Below, piece after piece: positions 1 through 10,403 of a stretch of DNA of 64,000 bases. The notes beneath the pieces were generated by a model. It made no database searches. It was not told the DNA's origin and saw nothing but the letters and a program-made list of their open reading frames with translations. Numbering within the stretch: the stretch's first letter is position 1; each line of letters begins with the position of its first letter. The position numbers and the translations under genes are program-made. Source of the stretch: Henricia sp. BOLD:AAB3569 (lineage: Eukaryota; Echinodermata; Asteroidea; Spinulosida; Echinasteridae); NCBI GenBank assembly GCA_037783545.1, contig JBBELK010001227.1, forward strand, positions 95,121 through 159,120. Direction: 5' to 3'.

Positions 1-1554
1 GCGAAAGTCTGTCAATTTTTTATGACAAGTGCGCAATATAGAGAGTTTAGGGCATGCAAAATTTGAATTTCGTCGGAACATTTTTCGACCTCCAAATTTG
101 CCGACGTTTGGACCACACTTTGACCAAATTGCCGAGCCAAACTGCGGTGCGTTAACGACAGTCCGAATGACTGAGCATGCGCACAACTCAGGAGTACCCC
201 AAAGAGGTGTGTACAGACAGCCACGGTTTGCGTGAGAGCAGTCAGGAAGCCTCAACCCAGTTTTTTCTAAACTTTGAAATTTCTCTGCCATTTCCTGGCG
301 AAAGTCTGTCAATTTTTTATGACAAGTGCGCAATATAGAGAGTTTAGGGCATGCAAAATTTGAAGTTCGTCGGAACATTTTTCGACCTCCAAATTTGCCG
401 ACGTTTGGACCACACTTTGACCAAATTGCCGAGCCAAACTGCGGTGCGTTAACGACAGTCCGAATGACTGAGCATGCGCACAACTCAGGAGTACCCCTAA
501 AGAGGTGTGTACAGACAGCCACGGTTTGCGTGAGAGCAGTCAGGAAGCCTCAACCCAGTTTTTTCTAAACTTTGAAATTTCTCTGCCATTTCCCGGCGAA
601 AGTATGTCAATTTTTTATGACAAGTGCGCAATATAGAGAGTTTAGGGCATGCAAAATTTGAAGTTCGTCGGAACATTTTTCGACCTCCAAATTTGCCGAC
701 GTTTGGACCACACTTTGACCAAATTGCCGAGCCAAACTGCGGTGCGTTAACGACAGTCCGAATGACTGAGCATGCGCACAACTCAGGAGTACCCCAAAGA
801 GGTGTGTACAGACAGCCACGGTTTGCGTGAGAGCAGTCAGGAAGCCTCAACCCAGTTTTTTCTAAACTTTGAAATTTCTCTGCCATTTCCCGGCGAAAGT
901 CTGTCAATTTTTTATGACAAGTGCGCAATATAGAGAGTTTAGGGCATGCAAAATTTGAAGTTCGTCGGAACATTTTTCGACCTCCAAATTTGCCGACGTT
1001 TGGACCACGCTTTGACCAAATTGCCGAGCCAAACTGCGGTGCGTTAACGACAGTCCGAATGACTGAGCATGCGCACAACTCAGGAGTACCCCAAAGAGGT
1101 GTGTACAGACAGCCACGGTTTGCGTGAGAGCAGTCAGGAAGCCTCAACCCAGTTTTTTCTAAACTTTGAAATTTCTCTGCCATTTCCCGGCGAAAGTCTG
1201 TCAATTTTTTTATGACAAGTGCGCAATATAGAGTGTTTAGGGCATGCAAAATTTGAAGTTCGTCGGAACATTTTTCGACCTCCAAATTTGCCGACGTTTG
1301 GACCACGCTTTGACCAAATTGCCGAGCCAAACTGCGGTGCGTTAACGACAGTCCGAGTGACTGAGCATGCGCACAACTCAGGAGTACCCCAAAGAGGTGT
1401 GTACAGACAGCCACGGTTTGCGTGAGAGCAGTCAGGAAGCCTCAACCCAGTTTTTTCTAAACTTTGAAATTTCTCTGCCATTTCCCGGCGAAAGTCTGTC
1501 AATTTTTTATGACAAGTGCGCAATATAGAGAGTTTAGGGCATGCAAAATTTGAA

Positions 1555-1571
1555 GTTCGTCGGAACATTTT
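1555..1571 (+). other. CENP-B-box-like half site (one per unit)
   Basis: Unit positions 68-84 read gttcgtcggaacatttt. The mammalian CENP-B box is YTTCGTTGGAARCGGGA. The left half matches well (TTCGT, then GGAA; one mismatch inside TTCGTTGGAA), and the essential TTCG and the central A are present. The right half CGGG is replaced by ATTT, so only 9 of 17 positions, and 5 of 9 essential ones, agree. Nearly every unit carries it. S units have gttcgtgggaac instead. The first unit in the window has tttcgtcgg. Binding by any CENP-B or pogo-like protein is unproven, and the match may be chance. Confidence 0.3.
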
Positions 1572-1599
1572 TCGACCTCCAAATTTGCCGACGTTTGGA
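1558..1599. other. Interleaved dyads in the unit
   Basis: Two perfect 6-bp inverted repeats overlap here. cgtcgg (1558-1563) pairs with ccgacg (1588-1593), and tccaaa (1578-1583) pairs with tttgga (1594-1599). The arms cross, so the two hairpins are mutually exclusive in a single strand. The same arrangement recurs in almost all units. Short dyads are reported in many satellites, but a function here is inference only. Confidence 0.5.
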
Positions 1600-1622
1600 C
1601 CACACTTTGACCAAATTGCCGA
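1579..1622. repeat. Internal direct repeat within the unit
   Basis: ccaaatttgccga at 1579-1591 recurs as ccaaattgccga at 1611-1622, 32 bp apart, with one T missing. This is the clearest internal duplication in the 297-bp unit. It could be a relic of a shorter ancestral repeat or a chance A/T-rich similarity. Confidence 0.55.
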
Positions 1623-1636
1623 GCCAAACTGCGGTG

Positions 1637-1644
1637 CGTTAACG
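1637..1644. other. 8-bp perfect palindrome in the unit
   Basis: cgttaacg at unit positions 150-157 equals its own reverse complement. It lies in a stretch where I saw no recurrent variant class. It contains two CpG sites. Confidence 0.6.
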
Positions 1645-1657
1645 ACAGTCCGAATGA

Positions 1658-1678
1658 CTGAGCATGCGCACAACTCAG
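1658..1678. other. CTGAG/CTCAG hairpin with NRF-1-like and alternating purine-pyrimidine core
   Basis: ctgag (1658-1662) and ctcag (1674-1678) are inverted repeats around an 11-nt spacer. On the minus strand, 1670 down to 1659 reads tgcgcatgctca, which matches 11 of 12 positions of the animal NRF-1 consensus YGCGCAYGCGCR. The stretch 1662-1672 alternates purine and pyrimidine for 11 bases, a property of Z-DNA-prone sequence. A few units break the core (gagtatgcg at 37313 and 40284). No binding or structure is demonstrated. Confidence 0.35.
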
Positions 1679-3270
1679 GAGTACCCCAAAGAGGTGTGTA
1701 CAGACAGCCACGGTTTGCGTGAGAGCAGTCAGGAAGCCTCAACCCAGTTTTTTCTAAACTTTGAAATTTCTCTGCCATTTCCCGGCGAAAGTCTGTCAAT
1801 TTTTTATGACAAGTGCGCAATATAGAGAGTTTAGGGCATGCAAAATTTGAAGTTCGTCGGAACATTTTTCGACCTCCAAATTTGCCGACGTTTGGACCAC
1901 ACTTTGACCAAATTGCCGAGCCAAACTGCGGTGCGTTAACGACAGTCCGAATGACTGAGCATGCGCACAACTCAGGAGTACCCCAAAGAGGTGTGTACAG
2001 ACAGCCACGGTTTGCGTGAGAGCAGTCAGGAAGCCTCAACCCAGTTTTTTCTAAACTTTGAAATTTCTGTGCCATTTCCCGGCGAAAGTCTGTCAATTTT
2101 TTATGACAAGTGCGCAATATAGAGAGTTTAGGGCATGCAAAATTTGAAGTTCGTCGGAACATTTTTCGACCTCCAAATTTGCCGACGTTTGGACCACACT
2201 TTGACCAAATTGCCGAGCCAAACTGCGGTGCGTTAACGACAGTCCGAATGACTGAGCATGCGCACAACTCAGGAGTACCCCCAAAGAGGTGTGTACAGAC
2301 AGCCACGGTTTGCGTGAGAGCAGTCAGGAAGCCTCAACCCAGTTTTTTCTAAACTTTGAAATTTCTCTGCCATTTCCCGGCGAAAGTCTGTCAATTTTTT
2401 ATGACAAGTGCGCAATATAGAGAGTTTAGGGCATGCAAAATTTGAAGTTCGTCGGAACATTTTTCGACCTCCAAATTTGCCGACGTTTGGACCACACTTT
2501 GACCAAATTGCCGAGCCAAACTGCGGTGCGTTAACGACAGTCCGAATGACTGAGCATGCGCACAACTCAGGAGTACCCCAAAGAGGTGTGTACAGACAGC
2601 CACGGTTTGCGTGAGAGCAGTCAGGAAGCCTCAACCCAGTTTTTTCTAAACTTTGAAATATCTCTGCCATTTCCCGGCGAAAGTCTGTCAATTTTTTATG
2701 ACAAGTGCGCAATATAGAGAGTTTAGGGCATGCAAAATTTGAAGTTCGTCGGAACATTTTTCGACCTCCAAATTTGCCGACGTTTGGACCACGCTTTGAC
2801 CAAATTGCCGAGCCAAACTGCGGTGCGTTAACGACAGTCCGAATGACTGAGCATGCGCACAACTCAGGAGTACCCCAAAGAGGTGTGTACAGACAGCCAC
2901 GGTTTGCGTGAGAGCAGTCAGGAAGCCTCAACCCAGTTTTTTCTAAACTTTGAAATTTCTCTGCCATTTCCCGGCGAAAGTCTGTCAATTTTTTATGACA
3001 AGTGCGCAATATAGAGAGTTTAGGGCATGCAAAATTTGAAGTTCGTCGGAACATTTTTCGACCTCCAAATTTGCCGACGTTTGGACCACGCTTTGACCAA
3101 ATTGCCGAGCCAAACTGCGGTGCGTTAACGACAGTCCGAATGACTGAGCATGCGCACAACTCAGGAGTACCCCAAAGAGGTGTGTACAGACAGCCACGGT
3201 TTGCGTGAGAGCAGTCAGGAAGCCTCAACCCAGTTTTTTCTAAACTTTGAAATTTCTCTGCCATTTCCCG

Positions 3271-5646
3271 GCGAAAGTCTGTCAATTTTTTATGACAAGT
3301 GCGCAATATAGAGAGTTTAGGGCATGCAAAATTTGAAGTTCGTCGGAACATTTTTCGACCTCCTAATTTGCCGACGTTTGGACCACACTTTGACTAAATT
3401 GCCGAGCCAAACTGCGGTGCGTTAACGACAGTCCGAATGACTGAGCATGCGCACAACTCAGGAGTACCCCAAAGAGGTGTGTACAGACAGCCACGGTTTG
3501 CGTGAGAGCAGTCAGGAAGCCTCAACCCAGTTTTTTCTAAACTTTGAAATGTCTCTGCCATTTCCCGGCGAAAGTCTGTCAATTTTTTATGACAAGTGCG
3601 CAATACAGAGAGTTTAGGGCATGTAAAATTTGAAGTTCGTCGGAACATTTTTCGACCTCCAAATTTGCCGACGTTTGGACCACACTTTGACCAAATTGCC
3701 GAGCCAAACTGCGGTGCGTTAACGACAGTCCGAATGACTGAGCATGCGCACAACTCAGGAGTACCCCAAAGAGGTGTGTACAGACAGCCACGGTTTGCGT
3801 GAGAGCAGTCAGGAAGCCTCAACCCAGTTTTTTCTAAACTTTGAAATTTCTCTGCCATTTCCCGGCGAAAGTCTGTCAATTTTTTATGACAAGTGCGCAA
3901 TATAGAGAGTTTAGGGCATGCAAAATTTGAAGTTCGTCGGAACATTTTTCGACCTCCAAATTTGCCGACGTTTGGACCACACTTTGACTAAATTGCCGAG
4001 CCAAACTGCGGTGCGTTAACGACAGTCCGAATGACTGAGCATGCGCACAACTCAGGAGTACCCCAAAGAGGTGTGTACAGACAGCCACGGTTTGCGTGAG
4101 AGCAGTCAGGAAGCCTCAACCCAGTTTTTTCTAAACTTTGAAATGTCTCTGCCATTTCCCGGCGAAAGTCTGTCAATTTTTTATGACAAGTGCGCAATAC
4201 AGAGAGTTTAGGGCATGTAAAATTTGAAGTTCGTCGGAACATTTTTCGACCTCCAAATTTGCCGACGTTTGGACCACACTTTGACCAAATTGCCGAGCCA
4301 AACTGCGGTGCGTTAACGACAGTCCGAATGACTGAGCATGCGCACAACTCAGGAGTACCCCAAAGAGGTGTGTACAGACAGCCACGGTTTGCGTGAGAGC
4401 AGTCAGGAAGCCTCAACCCAGTTTTTTCTAAACTTTGAAATTTCTCTGCCATTTCCCGGCGAAAGTCTGTCAATTTTTTATGACAAGTGCGCAATATAGA
4501 GAGTTTAGGGCATGCAAAATTTGAAGTTCGTCGGAACATTTTTCGACCTCCAAATTTGCCGACGTTTGGACCACACTTTGACTAAATTGCCGAGCCAAAC
4601 TGCGGTGCGTTAACGACAGTCCGAATGACTGAGCATGCGCACAACTCAGGAGTACCCCAAAGAGGTGTGTACAGACAGCCACGGTTTGCGTGAGAGCAGT
4701 CAGGAAGCCTCAACCCAGTTTTTTCTAAACTTTGAAATGTCTCTGCCATTTCCCGGCGAAAGTCTGTCAATTTTTTATGACAAGTGCGCAATACAGAGAG
4801 TTTAGGGCATGTAAAATTTGAAGTTCGTCGGAACATTTTTCGACCTCCAAATTTGCCGACGTTTGGACCACACTTTGACCAAATTGCCGAGCCAAACTGC
4901 GGTGCGTTAACGACAGTCCGAATGACTGAGCATGCGCACAACTCAGGAGTACCCCAAAGAGGTGTGTACAGACAGCCACGGTTTGCGTGAGAGCAGTCAG
5001 GAAGCCTCAACCAAGTTTTTTCTAAACTTTGAAATTTCTCTGCCATTTCCCGGCGAAAGTCTGTCAATTTTTTATGACAAGTGCGCAATATAGAGAGTTT
5101 AGGGCATGCAAAATTTGAAGTTCGTCGGAACATTTTTCGACCTCCAAATTTGCCGACGTTTGGACCACACTTTGACTAAATTGCCGAGCCAAACTGCGGT
5201 GCGTTAACGACAGTCCGAATGACTGAGCATGCGCACAACTCAGGAGTACCCCAAAGAGGTGTGTACAGACAGCCACGGTTTGCGTGAGAGCAGTCAGGAA
5301 GCCTCAACCCAGTTTTTTCTAAACTTTGAAATGTCTCTGCCATTTCCCGGCGAAAGTCTGTCAATTTTTTATGACAAGTGCGCAATACAGAGAGTTTAGG
5401 GCATGTAAAATTTGAAGTTCGTCGGAACATTTTTCGACCTCCAAATTTGCCGACGTTTGGACCACACTTTGACCAAATTGCCGAGCCAAACTGCGGTGCG
5501 TTAACGACAGTCCGAATGACTGAGCATGCGCACAACTCAGGAGTACCCCAAAGAGGTGTGTACAGACAGCCACGGTTTGCGTGAGAGCAGTCAGGAAGCC
5601 TCAACCCAGTTTTTTCTAAACTTTGAAATTTCTCTGCCATTTCCCG
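3271..5646. repeat. X-T dimer HOR, four copies of 594 bp
   Basis: Units alternate X (gactaaatt, followed by gaaatgtctctg) and T (gcaatacag with gcatgtaaa) at 3271, 3568, 3865, 4162, 4459, 4756, 5053 and 5350. The block is exactly 8 x 297 bp, with no indel. The copies are nearly identical. The first X also has cctcctaattt at about 3362, and ccaagtttt at about 5012 is private to one dimer. Confidence 0.93.
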
Positions 5647-7431
5647 GCGAAAGTCTGTCAATTTTTTATGACAAGTGCGCAATATAGAGAGTTTAGAGCA
5701 TGCAAAATTTGAAGTTCGTCGGAACATTTTTCGACCTCCAAATTTGCCGACGTTTGGACCACACTTTGACCAAATTGCCGAGCCAAACTGCGGTGCGTTA
5801 ACGACAGTCCGAATGACTGAGCATGCGCACAACTCAGGAGTACCCCAAAGAGGTGTGTACAGACAGCCACGGTTTGCGTGAGAGCAGTCAGGAAGCCTCA
5901 ACCCAATTTTTTCTAAACTTTGAAATTTATCTGCCATTTCCCGGCGAAAGTCTGTCAATTGTTTTATGACAAGTGCGCAATATAGAGAGTTTAGGGCATG
6001 CAAAATTTGAAGTTCGTCGGAACATTTTTCGACCTCCAAATTTGCCGACGTTTGGACCACACTTTGACCAAATTGCCGAGCCAAACTGCGGTGCGTTAAC
6101 GACAGTCCGAATGACTGAGCATGCGCACAACTCAGGAGTACCCCAAAGAGGTGTGTACAGACAGCCACGGTTTGCGTGAGAGCAGTCAGGAAGCCTCAAC
6201 CCAGTTTTTTCTAAACTTTGAAATTTCTCTGCCATTTCCCGGCGAAAGTCTGTCAATTTTTTATGACAAGTGCGCAATATAGAGAGTTTAGGGCATGCAA
6301 CATTTGAAGTTCGTCGGAACATTTTTCGACCTCCAAATTTGCCGACGTTTGGACCACGCTTTGACCAAATTGCCGAGCCAAACTGCGGTGCGTTAACGAC
6401 AGTCCGAATGACTGAGCATGCGCACAACTCAGGAGTACCCCAAAGAGGTGTGTACAGACAGCCACGGTTTGCGTGAGAGCAGTCAGGAAGCCTCAACCCA
6501 GTTTTTTTTAAACTTTGAAATTTCTCTGCCATTTCCCGGCGAAAGTCTGTCAATTTTTTATGACAAGTGCGCAATATAGAGAGTTTAGAGCATGCAAAAT
6601 TTGAAGTTCGTCGGAACATTTTTCGACCTCCAAATTTGCCGACGTTTGGACCACACTTTGACCAAATTGCCGAGCCAAACTGCGGTGCGTTAACGACAGT
6701 CCGAATGACTGAGCATGCGCACAACTCAGGAGTACCCCAAAGAGGTGTGTACAGACAGCCACGGTTTGCGTGAGAGCAGTCAGGAAGCCTCAACCCAATT
6801 TTTTCTAAACTTTGAAATTTATCTGCCATTTCCCGGCGAAAGTCTGTCAATTGTTATATGACAAGTGCGCAATATAGAGAGTTTAGGGCATGCAAAATTT
6901 GAAGTTCGTCGGAACATTTTTCGACCTCCAAATTTGCCGACGTTTGGACCACACTTTGACCAAATTGCCGAGCCAAACTGCGGTGCGTTAACGACAGTCC
7001 GAATGACTGAGCATGCGCACAACTCAGGAGTACCCCAAAGAGGTGTGTACAGACAGCCACGGTTTGCGTGAGAGCAGTCAGGAAGCCTCAACCCAGTTTT
7101 TTCTAAACTTTGAAATTTCTCTGCCATTTCCCGGCGAAAGTCTGTCAATTTTTTATGACAAGTGCGCAATATAGAGAGTTTAGGGCATGCAACATTTGAA
7201 GTTCGTCGGAACATTTTTCGACCTCCAAATTTGCCGACGTTTGGACCACGCTTTGACCAAATTGCCGAGCCAAACTGCGGTGCGTTAACGACAGTCCGAA
7301 TGACTGAGCATGCGCACAACTCAGGAGTACCCCAAAGAGGTGTGTACAGACAGCCACGGTTTGCGTGAGAGCAGTCAGGAAGCCTCAACAGAGTTTTTTC
7401 TAAACTTTGAAATTTCTCTGCCATTTCCCGG
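5647..7431. repeat. Three-unit HOR, two copies of about 892 bp
   Basis: The order is E (tttagagcatgc, then cccaatttt and gaaatttatctg), a unit with an altered first T tract (attgttttatg, +1 bp), and an A+G unit (gcaacattt with accacgc). Copies start at 5647 and 6539. In the second copy the altered tract reads attgttatatg, so the two copies have diverged by at least that change. Confidence 0.9.
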
Positions 7432-8025
7432 CGAAAGTCTGTCAATTTTTTTATGACAAGTGCGCAATATAGAGAGTTTAGGGCATGCCAAATTTGAAGT
7501 TCGTCGGAACATTTTTCGACCTCCAAATTTGCCGACGTTCGGACCACACTTTGACTAAATTGCCGAGCCAAACTGCGGTGCGTTAACGACAGTCCGAATG
7601 ACTGAGCATGCGCACAACTCAGGAGTACCCCAAAGAGGTGTGTACAGACAGCCACGGTTTGCGTGAGAGCAGTCAGGAAGCCTCAACCCAGTTTTTTCTA
7701 AACTTTGAAATGTCTCTGCCATTTCCCGGCGAAAGTCTGTCAATTTTTTATGACAAGTGCGCAATACAGAGAGTTTAGGGCATGTAAAATTTGAAGTTCG
7801 TCGGAACATTTTTCGACCTCCAAATTTGCCGACGTTTGGACCACACTTTGACCAAATTGCCGAGCCAAACTGCGGTGCGTTAACGACAGTCCGAATGACT
7901 GAGCATGCGCACAACTCAGGAGTACCCCAAAGAGGTGTGTACAGACAGCCACGGTTTGCGTGAGAGCAGTCAGGAAGCCTCAACCCAGTTTTTTCTAAAC
8001 TTTGAAATTTCTCTGCCATTTCCCG
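7432..8025. repeat. Isolated X-T dimer
   Basis: This is a single further X-T pair, related to the 3271-5646 dimers. The X unit has an extra T in the first T tract and private changes (gcatgccaaat near 7485, cgttcgg near 7538). An E unit follows directly, as after the last dimer at 5647. Confidence 0.85.
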
Positions 8026-10403
8026 GCGAAAGTCTGTCAATTTTTTATGACAAGTGCGCAATATAGAGAGTTTAGAGCATGCAAAATTTGAAGTTCGTCG
8101 GAACATTTTTCGACCTCCAAATTTGCCGACGTTTGGACCACACTTTGACCAAATTGCCGAGCCAAACTGCGGTGCGTTAACGACAGTCCGAATGACTGAG
8201 CATGCGCACAACTCAGGAGTACCCCAAAGAGGTGTGTACAGACAGCCACGGTTTGCGTGAGAGCAGTCAGGAAGCCTCAACCCAATTTTTTCTAAACTTT
8301 GAAATGTATCTGCCATTTCCCGGCGAAAGTCTGTCAATTGTTTTATGACAAGTGCGCAATATAGAGAGTTTAGGGCATGCAAAATTTGAAGTTCGTCGGA
8401 ACATTTTTCGACCTCCAAATTTGCCGACGTTTGGACCACACTTTGACCAAATTGCCGAGCCAAACTGCGGTGCGTTAACGACAGTCCGAATGACTGAGCA
8501 TGCGCACAACTCAGGAGTACCCCAAAGAGGTGTGTACAGACAGCCACGGTTTGCGTGAGAGCAGTCAGGAAGCCTCAACCCAGTTTTTTCTAAACTTTGA
8601 AATTTCTCTGCCATTTCCCGGCGAAAGTCTGTCAATTTTTTATGACAAGTGCGCAATATAGAGAATTTAGGGCATGCAAAATTTGAAGTTCGTCGGAACA
8701 TTTTTCGACCTCCAAATTTGCCGACGTTTGGACCACACTTTGACCAAATTGCCGAGCCAAACTGCGGTGCGTTAACGACAGTCCGAATGACTGAGCATGC
8801 GCACAACTCAGGAGTACCCCAAAGAGGTGTGTACAGACAGCCACGGTTTGCGTGAGAGCAGTCAGGAAGCCTCAACCCAGTTTTTTCTAAACTTTGAAAT
8901 GTCTCTGCCATTTCCCGGCGAAAGTCTGTCAATTTTTTATGACAAGTGCGCAATACAGAGAGTTTAGGGCATGTAAAATTTGAAGTTCGTCGGAACATTT
9001 TTCGACCTCCAAATTTGCCGACGTTTGGACCACACTTTGACCAAATTGCCGAGCCAAACTGCGGTGCGTTAACGACAGTCCGAATGACTGAGCATGCGCA
9101 CAACTCAGGAGTACCCCAAAGAGGTGTGTACAGACAGCCACGGTTTGCGTGAGAGCAGTCAGGAAGCCTCAACCCAGTTTTTTCTAAACTTTGAAATTTC
9201 TCCGCCATTTCCCGGCGAAAGTCTGTCAATTTTTTATGACAAGTGCGCAATATAGAGAGTTTAGGGCATGCAAAATTTGAAGTTCGTCGGAACATTTTTC
9301 GACCTCCAAATTTGCCGACGTTTGGACCACACTTTGACCAAATTGCCGAGCCAAACTGCGGTGCGTTAACGACAGTCCGAATGACTGAGCATGCGCACAA
9401 CTCAGGAGTACCCCAAAGAGGTGTGTACAGACAGCCACGGTTTGCGTGAGAGCAGTCAGGAAGCCTCAACCCAGTTTTTTCTAAACTTTGAAATTTCTCT
9501 GCCATTTCCCGGCGAAAGTCTGTCAATTTTTTATGACAAGTGCGCAATATAGAGAGTTTAGGGCATGCAAAATTTGAAGTTCGTCGGAACATTTTTCGAC
9601 CTCCAAATTTGCCGACGTTTGGACCACACTTTGACCAAATTGCCGAGCCAAACTGCGGTGCGTTAACGACAGTCCGAATGACTGAGCATGCGCACAACTC
9701 AGGAGTACCACAAAGAGGTGTGTACAGACAGCCACGGTTTGCGTGAGAGCAGTCAGGAAGCCTCAACCCAGTTTTTTCTAAACTTTGAAATTTCTCTGCC
9801 ATTTCCCGGCGAAAGTCTGTCAATTTTTTATGACAAGTGCGCAATATAGAGAGTTTAGGGCATGCAAAATTTGAAGTTCGTCGGAACATTTTTCGACCTC
9901 CAAATTTGCCGACGTTTAGACCACACTTTGACCAAATTGCCGAGCCAAACTGCGGTGCGTTAACGACAGTCCGAATGACTGAGCATGCGCACAACTCAGG
10001 AGTACCCCAAAGAGGTGTGTACAGACAGCCACGGTTTGCGTGAGAGCAGTCAGGAAGCCTCAACCCAGTTTTTTCTAAACTTTGAAATTTCTCTGCCATT
10101 TCCCGGCGAAAGTCTGTCAATTTTTGTATGACAAGTGAGCAATATAGAGAGTTTAGGTCATGCAAAATTTGAAGTTCGTGGGAACATTTTTCGACCTCCA
10201 AATTTGCCGACGTTTGGACCACACTTTGACCAAATTGCCGAGCCAAACTGCGGTGCGTTAACGACAGTCCGAATGACTGAGCATGCGCACAACTCAGGAG
10301 TACCCCAAAGAGGTGTGTACAGACAGCCACGGTTTGCGTGAGAGCAGTCAGGAAGCCTCAACCCAGTTTTTTCTAAACTTTGAAATTTCTCTGCCATTTC
10401 CCG
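8026..10403. repeat. Eight-unit HOR, copy 1 (2,378 bp)
   Basis: The order is E; altered T tract (attgtttt); a gagaattta unit ending gaaatgtc; T; a unit preceded by ctccgcc; a unit with accacaaag; a unit with cgtttagacc; S. The same eight classes in the same order recur 3,568 bp downstream. Private to this copy is gaaatgtatctg near 8305. Confidence 0.9.

Larger units (their letters stand above)
1488..1784. repeat. Reference (consensus-type, class P) satellite unit
   Basis: This complete 297-bp unit carries the majority base at every site I compared and serves as the coordinate reference. It has 68 G and 70 C (46.5 % GC) and 16 CpG dinucleotides. Notable parts: a T6 tract at unit positions 16-21 and another at 261-266, A/T tracts near 57-64, 80-85 and 94-99, a GC dyad (71-76 with 101-106), an A/T-rich dyad (91-96 with 107-112), an 8-bp palindrome (150-157) and a CTGAG/CTCAG hairpin (171-175 with 187-191). 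There is no sign that the unit is two diverged 148-bp halves. A 12-13 bp motif is repeated directly within it (92-104 and 124-135). Confidence 0.95.
1..3270. repeat. Satellite block of mostly P and G units
   Basis: Eleven units, mainly consensus. The G allele (accacgctttg) appears in units starting near 893, 1191, 2677 and 2974. Single events include gaatttcg in the first unit, a T insertion at about 496 (cccctaaag), an extra T at about 1210, agagtgttt near 1232 and one c5 insertion at about 2280. There is no clear higher-order period, although the two adjacent G pairs lie five units apart. Confidence 0.85.

Noticed and set aside
46..52. tttaggg, identical to the plant-type telomere heptamer, in nearly every unit
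   Set aside because: Only one heptamer per 297 bp and never in tandem. A 7-bp match is expected by chance somewhere in such a unit.
84..95. Pol III B-box-like ttcgacctcc, suggesting a tRNA-derived SINE or 5S-type repeat
   Set aside because: The final cc is out of register, no A box lies at a suitable distance, and there is no 5S or tRNA similarity that I can recognise.
29..235. Repeated 68- to 80-codon plus-strand and 70-codon minus-strand open frames, one per unit
   Set aside because: These are the same satellite read in other frames. Most plus-strand ones start at a GTG and overlap the minus-strand frames completely. Nothing suggests translation.
1481..1492. Reverse-strand CENP-B box at cccggcgaaag
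   Set aside because: CCCG and CGAA are present, but the spacing is several bases too short and the central T is absent.
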